NCBI GenBank assembly: GCA_946405045.1
Contig: CAMJFV010000123.1
Coordinates: 1-6,325 of the forward strand
DNA length: 6,325 nucleotides
Direction: 5' to 3'
From: an uncultured Bacteroidales bacterium
GTDB taxonomy: Bacteria; Bacteroidota; Bacteroidia; Bacteroidales; Paludibacteraceae
Shown here: in pieces, positions 1 to 6,325 of the stretch
How positions within the stretch are numbered: position 1 is the stretch's first letter
Layout of the letters: each line of letters begins with the position of its first letter
Notes under the pieces: generated by a model
Seen by the model: only the letters and a program-made list of their open reading frames with translations
Database searches by the model: none
What the model was told of the DNA's origin: nothing
Made by a program: the position numbers and the translations under genes

Positions 1-786
1 TGGAATTATGCCCAGATCGCGGATCCGGGAGACAATTTCTATGAGATAAAGAAAGTGGTGAGAGTGAAGGATAGTGTTGAGATTCCTTTGGATAATGTAT
101 GGACAACTTTTGTCACTCTTCCAGATGGAGTAGAACCAGTCTACGAGAATCGTCTTCATTTCTTAGACTATATGACTACGTTGGGAGAGAATGATTACAA
201 TATCTACTACAGTATAAGGAAGAATATTTTGAAGGTTACTGAGATTTCAGGTGTTCCAGAAAATGAAGTGACTGTTACTACTCCTGTGGATTCTGTGGTA
301 GTCAAGTTCAATCGTAAGATAAAGAAAGAGTCTTTCGACTATAATGATATAGAGTTGTATTGTCAGGGAGGCGACAATTTAAGTGATTCTACAATCACAG
401 TTAAACAACTTGATGATGTCACATATGTGGTGAATATTTCATCTAAGACTAAGACATCAGGTTTCTATAGAATCGAGGTTAATGTCAATGAGGTGCTTGA
501 TTATACTGGTTATTCTGGAGAATTTGGTAAGAATGCTTCATGGAATCAGTTTATAGATGAGTTCTCTCCTATTGAGAATGTAGAGGTTGATAAAGATGAT
601 CTTGTAGTATATGCTGACCATAACAACATATATGTTAAGTCATCAAAGGCTGGTGTACTTGATATCTATGATATCCTATCAAGATTGATTGTGAAGAACG
701 CTCAATACGACGAGGGTGTGACTCAGGTGGCTACATTGCCTAAGGGAATCTATATTGTCAATGGCAAGAAGATAATTGTTAGATAA
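1..786 (+). CDS. C-terminal part of a secreted/surface protein with a type IX secretion (Por) sorting domain
   Basis: The reading frame is open from the left edge and stops at TAA 784-786, giving 261 visible residues; the true start lies outside the window. The last 70 or so residues have the layout of a T9SS type A C-terminal sorting domain: short beta-strand blocks, a GVLDIYDILSRLIV strand, then the closing ATLPKGIYIVNGKKIIVR. In the known family this domain directs an exported protein through the outer membrane by the Por machinery and is usually cleaved off. Before it, roughly residues 80-185 form a beta-rich block (TPVDSVVVKFNRKIKKESF, later SGFYRIEVNVNEVLDYTG) that reads like a bacterial Ig-like domain of the SbsA type; that fold is inferred. 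No catalytic domain is visible, so the enzymatic or adhesive role is unknown. A strong terminator follows 27 nt after the stop, so this is the last gene of its transcript. Confidence 0.85.
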   Translation, partial: WNYAQIADPGDNFYEIKKVVRVKDSVEIPLDNVWTTFVTLPDGVEPVYENRLHFLDYMTTLGENDYNIYYSIRKNILKVTEISGVPENEVTVTTPVDSVVVKFNRKIKKESFDYNDIELYCQGGDNLSDSTITVKQLDDVTYVVNISSKTKTSGFYRIEVNVNEVLDYTGYSGEFGKNASWNQFIDEFSPIENVEVDKDDLVVYADHNNIYVKSSKAGVLDIYDILSRLIVKNAQYDEGVTQVATLPKGIYIVNGKKIIVR

Positions 787-813
787 TGTAGTGATATTAT
801 TTGGATAGATTGC

Positions 814-861
814 AAAACCACTTCTCGAAACTTTTTTCGGGAGGTGGTTTTTGTGTTTTTT
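814..861 (+). terminator. Rho-independent terminator after the secreted-protein gene
   Basis: AAAACCACTTCTCGAAA (814-830) pairs with TTTCGGGAGGTGGTTTT (835-851) over 17 bp with two G-U wobbles and a 4-nt loop (CTTT). It is followed by TTGTGTTTTTT, a U-rich tail on the plus strand. It ends the transcript of the gene stopping at 786 and insulates the downstream dismutase gene. Confidence 0.85.
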
Positions 862-931
862 AGTGTTTGATAGAATGATTGTTGCCTCCGCCAAAAATAT
901 TATTTGAACTATAGATAAAATCAATTGTTAT

Positions 932-965
932 TTTGTGGTGGTAATCACTAAATATTTTACCTTTG
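932..965 (+). promoter_or_regulatory. Candidate Bacteroidota-type promoter for the dismutase gene
   Basis: TTTG at 932-935 and TACCTTTG at 958-965 match the Bacteroides primary sigma consensus (-33 TTTG, -7 TAnnTTTG). The spacer is 22 nt, slightly longer than the usual 19-21. Transcription would begin near 971-975, giving a leader of about 55-60 nt before the ATG at 1031. The match is by eye; the -7 element is exact, the spacing imperfect. Confidence 0.5.
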
Positions 966-989
966 TCTAAAATCCTTCAGTCTACATAA

Positions 990-1017
990 GAGTGTTTGAT
1001 TCTGAGTGTTTAATTAA
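990..1017 (+). repeat. Short tandem direct repeat in the dismutase leader
   Basis: GAGTGTTTGATTCT (990-1003) is followed directly by GAGTGTTTAATTAA (1004-1017), two units of 14 nt agreeing at 11 positions. The core AGTGTTTGAT also occurs exactly at 862-871, just after the upstream terminator. The pair lies downstream of the proposed transcription start and 13 nt before the start codon. Function is unknown; it could be a protein or RNA binding site, or chance in an A/T-rich leader. Confidence 0.4.
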
Positions 1018-1030
1018 AAAACATTATATT

Positions 1031-1624
1031 ATGGCTACAAATTTTGAATTAATGAAGCTGCCTTACGCTGAGGATGCGTTAGAACCTGTTATCAGTCGAC
1101 AAACTATTTCATTTCACTATGGAAAACATTTGCAGGCATATGTGAACAATCTTAATGCTTTGCTTCCTGGCTCTGGTTTCGAGGGTATGTCTCTCGTCGA
1201 CATCGTAAAAAAATCTAATGGGGGAATCTTTAACAATGCTGGCCAAATCCTCAACCATGAACTTTATTTTGGACAGTTTGCTCCTTCAAAAGCAAATAAT
1301 ATTCCATCAGGCAAGATTGCTGAATCTATTGCAAGAGATTTTGGCTCGTTTGATGCTTTCAAGGAAGAGTTCCAGAAGAAAGGTGCTACGCTTTTTGGTT
1401 CTGGTTGGGTATGGCTGTCTGCAGATGCGGAAGGCAAACTTGTCATTTCTCAAGAGCCTAATGCTTCTAATCCGGCCCAACGAGGTTTAACTCCACTGTT
1501 GACTTTCGATGTTTGGGAGCACGCATATTACTTGGATTATCAGAACCGTCGACCTGATCATCTTTCTGCATTATGGCCGATTATAAATTGGCAGGTGGTA
1601 GAACAGCGTTATTCTGCAAAATGA
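1031..1624 (+). CDS. sodB: Superoxide dismutase, Fe/Mn family
   Basis: This 197-residue protein has the full length of the Fe/Mn superoxide dismutase family, which converts superoxide to hydrogen peroxide and oxygen in the cytoplasm. The four metal ligands are visible: His29 (FHYGKH), His76 (NHELYF), and Asp160 and His164 (DVWEHAYY). The second-sphere residues His33 and Tyr37 are also present. Gln72 (NNAGQILNH) sits at the Fe-type outer-sphere glutamine position, with Ala145 at the position where Mn enzymes carry their glutamine. Thr158 (LLTFDVWEH) matches Fe-specific enzymes, whereas the cambialistic Porphyromonas gingivalis enzyme has Gly there. ATG 1031 is chosen because MATNFELMKLPYAEDALEP aligns with the family N-terminus; an in-frame GTG at 992 would add 13 unrelated residues. 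There is no signal peptide and no clear Shine-Dalgarno sequence. It appears to be a single-gene unit. The symbol follows Fe-type naming; metal content is inferred. Confidence 0.96.
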   Translation: MATNFELMKLPYAEDALEPVISRQTISFHYGKHLQAYVNNLNALLPGSGFEGMSLVDIVKKSNGGIFNNAGQILNHELYFGQFAPSKANNIPSGKIAESIARDFGSFDAFKEEFQKKGATLFGSGWVWLSADAEGKLVISQEPNASNPAQRGLTPLLTFDVWEHAYYLDYQNRRPDHLSALWPIINWQVVEQRYSAK

Positions 1625-1631
1625 TATTTTG

Positions 1632-1671
1632 AAATAAAAAACCACAATGACTCTTCACAGAGTGATTGTGG
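1632..1671 (-). terminator. Hairpin terminator in the convergent gap, oriented for the phosphate transporter gene
   Basis: CCACAATGACTCT (1642-1654) pairs with AGAGTGATTGTGG (1659-1671) over 13 positions with one internal G-G mismatch and a 4-nt loop. On the minus strand the stem is followed by TTTTTTATTT (complement of 1632-1641), a good U-tract. On the plus strand it is followed by CTAACTATTT, a poor one. It most likely ends leftward transcription from the transporter gene, whose stop lies 140 nt away, and may also slow rightward transcription from the dismutase gene, whose stop is 7 nt before it. The stretch 1672-1811 shows no gene. Confidence 0.7.
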
Positions 1672-1811
1672 CTAACTATTTAAAAAGTATAGCTTTACCT
1701 TAATTATAAATTATTATCGGTTATCTTGCAGTTCTCCTACGACAGAGATGAAATGATAGATTGCTTATTTTACTGATTCTATGTTCATTTTGAATCTCTG
1801 TATAAGATTGT

Positions 1812-4100
1812 TTAATCTAATTGTTCCTCAAACTTTTTTTCTCCTCTCATTGTGTGGCGGAGAGCACTTAATAGCTCCTGCGACTCCTGAACAAGATTTA
1901 GAAAGACTGTCATGCTTTCTATATTTAGTTGCTTTGTGTGGATATCTTGGATTATGCGTTTGCGATAATCTGAAAGATTTGATTGCAACTTAGCGGCGTC
2001 ATCGCGGATTTGAGCAATGTCATCAATGGATACAGCCCTATTGATAATGTTTACTATTTCATTACGTATTACGAGGAATTCGTTTATATATTTGTTTGGC
2101 ACAGGACTGAAATTGTTGCCGACATGTTCACGACATGGTTCTCCCATTCGTTTCAGACAATAAACCATCTGAGCAAGAGAATTTATTATAAGGAAATACC
2201 ATGTCCCTTTCTCAACACTTAAAATCGGATCTATATGACGTAATGCGATTATTTGTTTGCGTCGCTGCCTTTTGATTTCTTTACGTTGGCTTTCTGTTTG
2301 AACTGTTGTACGCTTGATTGTACGGTAATCCTCATAGAAGAAAGCTGTTGTCAATGCCTCATATTTTTCAGCCACTAATTGGAGATTTTCTGTTGTTATA
2401 GATCTCACATGTTTGCAAAGCAGTTCCCAACATTCTGTTTTGTCGTCACAATGTATGATTTTAGAGAACAATTCATCCGTTTTACTTTTAGTGTTGTTCT
2501 TTTGGTAGTTTATGTTGCTTCGGAAAAGAAGTATGATCACTATTATGATGGCTATCACCATTGCTACAAATGAGCCGAAGAACAATGCGTTTGTTACAAG
2601 GAAACATATGATCAAGGCTGCACCTGCGGTTATGAACCAACCTCCGATTACACTCAACACACCTGTGATTCGGAATACTGCACTTTCACGACTCCATGCA
2701 CGGTCGGCAAGTGATGTTCCCATGGCAACCATGAAGGTGACGTATGTTGTTGATAACGGAAGTTTCATGCTTGTTCCGATAGCAATGAGCAGTCCTGCAA
2801 GGACAAGGTTGACAGATGCGCGTATGTGGTCGAAAGCTGCTCCTTGTGGCAATACAGCAGCATTGGCGTTGAATCGAGAATCTATCCATGTCGCGATAGA
2901 TTTCGGAATGTGACTTGTGATTGAAGCGGCTGTCTTTTGTGTTGTGCGCGCCAAAACTCGTGCGGCTCCAATCGATCCAAACATCTCGTCTCCTTCATCT
3001 TGACTCGAAAGGTCAACGGATGTCTTTGTCACGTTTTGAGCTTTCTTTGAGAATGTCAGAGCAAGGACCATCACTACACCTGCGATTATTAAATAGAGGG
3101 TAGGTGTCTGTGCTGAATCCATAAGAGATGTCATCTTGTATGACATTGCGTCTCCTGTCGTATTTGTTATATAATCGTTGTAAGCATCAAGTCCTGTGAG
3201 TGGCACACCTATAAAGTTCACCAAGTCGTTGCCCGCAAATGCCATTGCCAAAGCAAATGTGCCTAGCAATACAACAAACTTCAGCACAGGTATCTTGAAT
3301 GCACTTAGTATGGTCATGATTACAGAAAATAATGCAAATCCACCTCCTAATATCAGCCAAGTATTGTTGTTGATTGCATCTTTGACATCAGATGTCATTA
3401 TGCTGGATCCCTTTAATCCGTTGATTAACAAGAACCAGATAATGCTTGTCACAGCAATGCCTCCGAATATTCCGATTTTAAGTGATGAACTGATAAGTCC
3501 ATCCATTTTTCCTTCCGCATTTGTGGTCTTGCCATTCACTCTGTAGGTGAATGTAAATACTATTCGGGCAATCCATTGCACAAAATTTCCAAGTACGAAG
3601 GCAATTGCCACACTCAAAAAAATACCGATAATGACACTGAATGCCTTTTCTGTATTTATCAGACCACCTAAAGTCAAAAGCTCTCCATTTGAATCTGTCG
3701 CTCCACTGAATAATTTTATCACAGCTATGGCAAGTGCACCGCCTAGTAATTCAAACACCATGCTGACTGTTGTCGACGTAGGCATTCCGAGTGTGTTGAA
3801 GATATCCAGCAGCACCACATCTGTGACCATTACGGCAAGAAACACACACATTACATCGTAGAATGACAGGTGTTCTGGCAACATGATTCCGTGGCGTGCT
3901 ACGTCGATCATACCATTGCTCAATGCGGCACCTGTGAATATTCCGATTGCTGCCACCAACAATATAGTTCGGTATTTTGCCACTTTTGCACCGACAGCGG
4001 AACTTAGAAAGTTCACTGCGTCATTGCTTACTCCAACCACAAGGTCGATGGTGGCAAGACCTATGAGAAACACAACAATCACAAGAAAAAGAATGTCCAT
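1812..4100 (-). CDS. Inorganic phosphate transporter, PiT family, with C-terminal PhoU-like domain
   Basis: This 762-residue inner-membrane protein belongs to the PiT (PF01384, phosphate permease) family, which imports phosphate by cation symport. Both halves of the inverted repeat carry the signature: GVSNDAVNF at residues 23-31 with PTSTT at 107-111, and FAGNDLVNF at 288-296 with PLSTT at 448-452. The Asn/Asp pairs (26/27 and 291/292) and the STT loops are the known ion and phosphate binding elements. About 12 hydrophobic segments span residues 2-527, with soluble loops near 183-205 and 351-427. Residues about 530-762 are a charged helical extension ending in SMTVFLNLVQESQELLSALRH, which I read as PhoU-like; E. 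coli Pit proteins (about 500 residues) lack it. No Shine-Dalgarno sequence precedes the ATG. The gene lies downstream of the sensor kinase gene on the same strand, 329 bp away, with a hairpin between them. Transported ion and affinity cannot be read from sequence. Confidence 0.93.
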   Translation of the reverse strand: MDILFLVIVVFLIGLATIDLVVGVSNDAVNFLSSAVGAKVAKYRTILLVAAIGIFTGAALSNGMIDVARHGIMLPEHLSFYDVMCVFLAVMVTDVVLLDIFNTLGMPTSTTVSMVFELLGGALAIAVIKLFSGATDSNGELLTLGGLINTEKAFSVIIGIFLSVAIAFVLGNFVQWIARIVFTFTYRVNGKTTNAEGKMDGLISSSLKIGIFGGIAVTSIIWFLLINGLKGSSIMTSDVKDAINNNTWLILGGGFALFSVIMTILSAFKIPVLKFVVLLGTFALAMAFAGNDLVNFIGVPLTGLDAYNDYITNTTGDAMSYKMTSLMDSAQTPTLYLIIAGVVMVLALTFSKKAQNVTKTSVDLSSQDEGDEMFGSIGAARVLARTTQKTAASITSHIPKSIATWIDSRFNANAAVLPQGAAFDHIRASVNLVLAGLLIAIGTSMKLPLSTTYVTFMVAMGTSLADRAWSRESAVFRITGVLSVIGGWFITAGAALIICFLVTNALFFGSFVAMVIAIIIVIILLFRSNINYQKNNTKSKTDELFSKIIHCDDKTECWELLCKHVRSITTENLQLVAEKYEALTTAFFYEDYRTIKRTTVQTESQRKEIKRQRRKQIIALRHIDPILSVEKGTWYFLIINSLAQMVYCLKRMGEPCREHVGNNFSPVPNKYINEFLVIRNEIVNIINRAVSIDDIAQIRDDAAKLQSNLSDYRKRIIQDIHTKQLNIESMTVFLNLVQESQELLSALRHTMRGEKKFEEQLD

Positions 4101-4429
4101 ATGCTTGAGTTTTATTTGATTAAGACGTATCTGAAAATAATCATATGCTTAGTTTTGTGAAGATCTCTGTCGAATTTTTTATCAAAAGAATATTATATAA
4201 AAATCGTCTTCTTCGGGATTGTTTGTTCGTGACCCCAAAGAAGACGAATGCAAAGATTAATACGGAATTGGAAAAAGTCATTCTGTAAGTCTTTTATTAA
4301 AGTTTGTCAATAAGATGTTGTGTTTCTCTTTTTGACATTGCGAAGATACAGGCATGGTATTACAGACGTGTTACGCCTATAATACAAAAATGTTGCTTAT
4401 GTATTTGCTCATGAAATCTAAATGTAATG
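4101..4429. other. Intergenic spacer between kinase and phosphate transporter genes
   Basis: No credible coding frame is present on either strand. The only strong structure is the leftward hairpin at 4204-4247. The 182 nt between the kinase stop and this hairpin are A/T-rich and would form a long 3' untranslated region. On the transporter side, 103 nt separate the hairpin from the start codon. I looked for TTTG / TAnnTTTG pairs on the minus strand and found only imperfect -7 matches (for example TTCTTTTG at 4190-4183, without a spaced -33 element), so the transporter's promoter is unresolved. No pair of PhoB-box TGTCA repeats with the E. coli spacing was seen. Confidence 0.6.
4197..4247 (-). 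terminator. Strong leftward hairpin: terminator of the two-component operon, or attenuator before the transporter
   Basis: Read on the minus strand, TCGTCTTCTTTGGG (4247-4234) pairs with CCCGAAGAAGACGA (4217-4204) over 14 bp with a single U-G wobble and a 16-nt loop. It is followed directly by TTTTTATATAA. No U-tract follows on the plus strand, so the signal acts leftward. It should stop transcripts from the kinase gene (stop at 4430), making the transporter gene a separate unit. If transcripts do read through, or start upstream of it, it could act as a conditional attenuator. Confidence 0.8.
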
Positions 4430-5851
4430 TTAAGGGTGGAGTGTAAATTTAATGGTCAGTCCTCCACCTGGAGTTGTAAGGGCAGTGATCGTGCCTCCAT
4501 GTGCTGTCACTGCATTTTTTACAATGGCGAGTCCAAGGCCTGTGCCTCCCATTTTCCGTGAACGTCCTTTGTCGACGCGATAGATTCGTTCGAAAAGATA
4601 TGGTAGATGTTTAGGAGAAACTCCTATTCCATTGTCGGAAAACGAAAACTCTCCATTTTTGTATGCTATTCGGATTCTAGTAGCTCCTGTCGCATAGAAG
4701 ATGGTATTGTCGACGAGATTGCGGAAAACACTGTACAACACCTCTTCCGGTTCAGCGAGTGGGGAAGTGATGATGATTCTTTCAGGCAACTCCATCGTAC
4801 TTTCTATTCCATTCTCATTTAATTGTAGTGATGTGTCTTCAAATACATTTTTGATTATTGGCACAATGTCAACAGATGAACTGTGCTCAGATATGGACAA
4901 TGGCGACTCATCCAGACGAGTCAGTTGGGCCATGTTCATCAGTAATTTATTCATGCGTTCGCTTTGTGCATAGCAACGTTCCAAAAAGTGCTGGCGTTTG
5001 TCCGCTGACATGTTAGGATTGTCGAGAATGCTTTCCAAATAACCATGTATGCTCATCGCAGGTGTCTTCAACTCGTGGGCTGCGTTCTGTGTGAGTTGAC
5101 GTTTGATACGAGCCTTATCTTCCTCGCTGTGACGTAGTTTCCAATATAAGGTTATGATAGTGTGACTGATATCACCTAGCTCATCGTTTGGCAATCGACG
5201 TTCCAACTCATGGTCTAGTTTCTCTCCGTTTTCTGCTTTGATAGCAAACTCACGCATATGTTCGATGTGTCGACTTATTCGACTTGTGTTCCAGTATAGT
5301 GCGATGGCCAACAGGAATGTCAAGACGATTGTATATAAAATGTAGGAGTAATCTGTTTGTAGAAATTCGGTTAGTTCGGTCGAATATGGTACTGCCGTTC
5401 GGATTATCAAATGGTCGAATTTTGTGGCTGAGTAGAAGTACGTTTCATGTGTGGTTTCGGAAGTTCGTTTGATGTCGTATCCGCTACCGTGGATTAAGGC
5501 TTCTTGCACTTCATGTCGTTTCAGATGGTTTGACAATGAATCTATAATGTCGTCAACATTGTCTTGAAGCACTTTGCCATTTATGTCGATGACGGTCATA
5601 CGCATTCCGTCGATACTGTGGATTTTGGTGTATGCTTTGAATGTGCTGTCGCAGAGAAGTCCTTGTTCACCCAATGATCGCATCGCCTCATAATGGAACA
5701 TTTGCAGACGTGTGTGAAGAATGTCTATTTTGTAGTTTTTCTCTCTTTGGTATTGGTATATGCCGAAGCATACGGCAAACAGTATGAAAATGCTGCCGAT
5801 ACTGAAGAACAGATTCCTCTGAAACGACTTATTTTTCAAAGCAGTAGCCAT
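4430..5851 (-). CDS. Membrane sensor histidine kinase (HAMP, HisKA, HATPase_c)
   Basis: This 473-residue kinase is the partner of the regulator encoded just upstream. The order is: a short cytoplasmic start; membrane helix about 13-34; a periplasmic sensor region of about 130 residues (35-167) that I do not recognise; membrane helix 168-187; a HAMP-like linker ending in PNDELGDIS (221-229); HisKA with the phospho-accepting His259 in NAAHELKTP; then HATPase_c. In the ATPase the N box has Asn378 and Asn382 (RNLVDNTIFYA), G1 is DNGIG at 406-410, the F box FERIYRVD begins at 420, and G2 is GGTGLGLAIV at 435-444. All residues needed for autophosphorylation are present. The ATG lies inside the regulator's last codons (23-nt overlap), implying translational coupling; an AGG a few bases upstream may help. 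The layout is PhoR-like in general form, but the periplasmic region is not the PAS type of E. coli PhoR, so the stimulus is unknown. Confidence 0.94.
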   Translation of the reverse strand: MATALKNKSFQRNLFFSIGSIFILFAVCFGIYQYQREKNYKIDILHTRLQMFHYEAMRSLGEQGLLCDSTFKAYTKIHSIDGMRMTVIDINGKVLQDNVDDIIDSLSNHLKRHEVQEALIHGSGYDIKRTSETTHETYFYSATKFDHLIIRTAVPYSTELTEFLQTDYSYILYTIVLTFLLAIALYWNTSRISRHIEHMREFAIKAENGEKLDHELERRLPNDELGDISHTIITLYWKLRHSEEDKARIKRQLTQNAAHELKTPAMSIHGYLESILDNPNMSADKRQHFLERCYAQSERMNKLLMNMAQLTRLDESPLSISEHSSSVDIVPIIKNVFEDTSLQLNENGIESTMELPERIIITSPLAEPEEVLYSVFRNLVDNTIFYATGATRIRIAYKNGEFSFSDNGIGVSPKHLPYLFERIYRVDKGRSRKMGGTGLGLAIVKNAVTAHGGTITALTTPGGGLTIKFTLHP

Positions 5852-6325
5852 AGCCTATTCGTGTTTTTATCAGTTTGCCATAACAGCCTATCTTCTTCCT
5901 GAGTCGGGTGATGTTGACATCCACAGTTCGGTCGAGCACATAGACGTCTTGTGGCCAACAATGTGTCAATATGTCTTCACGGGAGAATACCTTGCCTGGG
6001 TTTTGTAGCAAGAGTGACAACAACTCGTATTCCAATTTGGTGAGTATCAGGTCTTCGCCGTCAATTGTCACAGCTTTGGCATTCTGATCGAGTGTGATGC
6101 CTTCGTAACATATTTTATTTTTGGATTTTTTCTCTTTGAGAATGAGTGGCATAGTCACTCGTCTAAGCACAACCCTGACTCTTGCCTTCACCTCTTTCAT
6201 GCTTAACGGCTTTGCAATATAGTCGTCCGCACCGATATTGAGCCCTTTTACGGTGTTGTCTTCATCGTCAAGTGCTGTGATGAATATTATAGGTATGTGT
6301 GATGTGGAAGGGTCGTCTTTGATTT
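5829..6325 (-). CDS. Response regulator, OmpR/PhoB family (N-terminus beyond the right edge)
   Basis: The frame stays open to the right edge, so 164 residues are visible and about 65-70, including the phospho-accepting Asp, are missing. The first visible part is the second half of a receiver domain: IPIIFITALDD holds the conserved Thr of beta-4 and GADDYIAKPLS the conserved Lys of beta-5. An internal ATG at 6200 falls within this domain and is not the start. After a linker comes an OmpR/PhoB winged-helix DNA-binding domain: LTKLEYELLSLLLQNPGKVFS, then the recognition helix in DRTVDVNITRLRKKIG, and the closing wing KTRIGYGYCFEK. The protein should bind DNA as a dimer and control transcription after phosphorylation by the kinase encoded in the overlapping downstream gene. 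Strong resemblance to Bacteroidota PhoB-like regulators is from recall; actual targets are unknown. Confidence 0.93.
   Translation of the reverse strand, partial: IKDDPSTSHIPIIFITALDDEDNTVKGLNIGADDYIAKPLSMKEVKARVRVVLRRVTMPLILKEKKSKNKICYEGITLDQNAKAVTIDGEDLILTKLEYELLSLLLQNPGKVFSREDILTHCWPQDVYVLDRTVDVNITRLRKKIGCYGKLIKTRIGYGYCFEK

Noticed and set aside
679..924. An 81-codon minus-strand frame across the end of the secreted-protein gene
   Set aside because: It overlaps a well-supported gene and its terminator, has no recognisable motif, and reads through the terminator stem.
992..1030. Extension of the dismutase to an in-frame GTG at 992
   Set aside because: The 13 added residues do not resemble the family N-terminus, and the ATG at 1031 gives a normal-length protein with the conserved beginning.
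1742..1801. ACAGAGAT ... ATCTCTGT inverted repeat in the convergent gap
   Set aside because: The 8-bp arms are 44 nt apart with no further pairing or U-tract, so a functional structure is not supported.
2512..3861. Several plus-strand open frames opposite the phosphate transporter
   Set aside because: They are antisense shadows of a 762-residue membrane protein with clear family motifs; none shows a domain or start signal of its own.
4273..4310. A TTGACA-like -35 (4310-4305, minus strand) with a possible -10 17 nt further on, as a transporter promoter
   Set aside because: It is the E. coli sigma-70 pattern, not the Bacteroidota one, the -10 match is poor, and it lies upstream of the strong hairpin.
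4303..4337. Inverted pair TTTGTCAA / TTTGACA as a possible PhoB-type operator
   Set aside because: The elements are inverted with a spacing of about 20 nt, whereas PhoB boxes are direct repeats 11 nt apart; six-base matches like this occur by chance in A/T-rich spacers.
5829..6200. A short stand-alone DNA-binding protein starting at the ATG at 6200
   Set aside because: The same frame continues without a stop to the right edge and encodes the conserved second half of a receiver domain, so the ATG is internal to a full response regulator.

Overview
The window looks like an ordinary chromosomal segment of a Bacteroidota bacterium, most likely order Bacteroidales (Bacteroides/Prevotella type). 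Three things point there: a protein ending in a type IX secretion (Por) sorting domain; a promoter-like TTTG / TACCTTTG pair in front of the superoxide dismutase gene, matching the Bacteroidota TTTG / TAnnTTTG consensus; and start codons preceded by A/T-rich sequence with little or no Shine-Dalgarno motif. The genus assignment is inference. No mobile element, CRISPR array, tRNA or rRNA was seen.

Layout. Positions 1-786 (+) hold the C-terminal part of a large secreted or surface protein, closed by a strong hairpin terminator (814-861). Positions 1031-1624 (+) encode a complete Fe/Mn-family superoxide dismutase with its own candidate promoter (932-965) and a short tandem repeat in its leader. 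A second hairpin (1632-1671) sits in the convergent gap, with its U-tract oriented for leftward transcription. Positions 1812-4100 (-) encode a 762-residue PiT-family phosphate transporter with a helical, PhoU-like C-terminal extension. A 329-bp spacer (4101-4429) carries a 14-bp hairpin terminator or attenuator, also oriented leftward. Positions 4430-5851 (-) encode a membrane sensor histidine kinase. Its start overlaps by 23 nt the end of an OmpR/PhoB-type response regulator gene (5829 to beyond the right edge).

How the genes relate. The regulator and kinase clearly form one translationally coupled two-component operon, regulator first. The phosphate transporter lies next downstream on the same strand, but a strong hairpin lies between them. 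A phosphate-responsive circuit (a PhoB/PhoR-like pair controlling a PiT transporter) is therefore an attractive but unproven reading. The dismutase and the secreted protein look like separate transcription units. I found no convincing new system; the points most worth checking are the PiT/two-component linkage with its intervening hairpin, the repeat in the dismutase leader, and a residue that may set the dismutase's metal preference.
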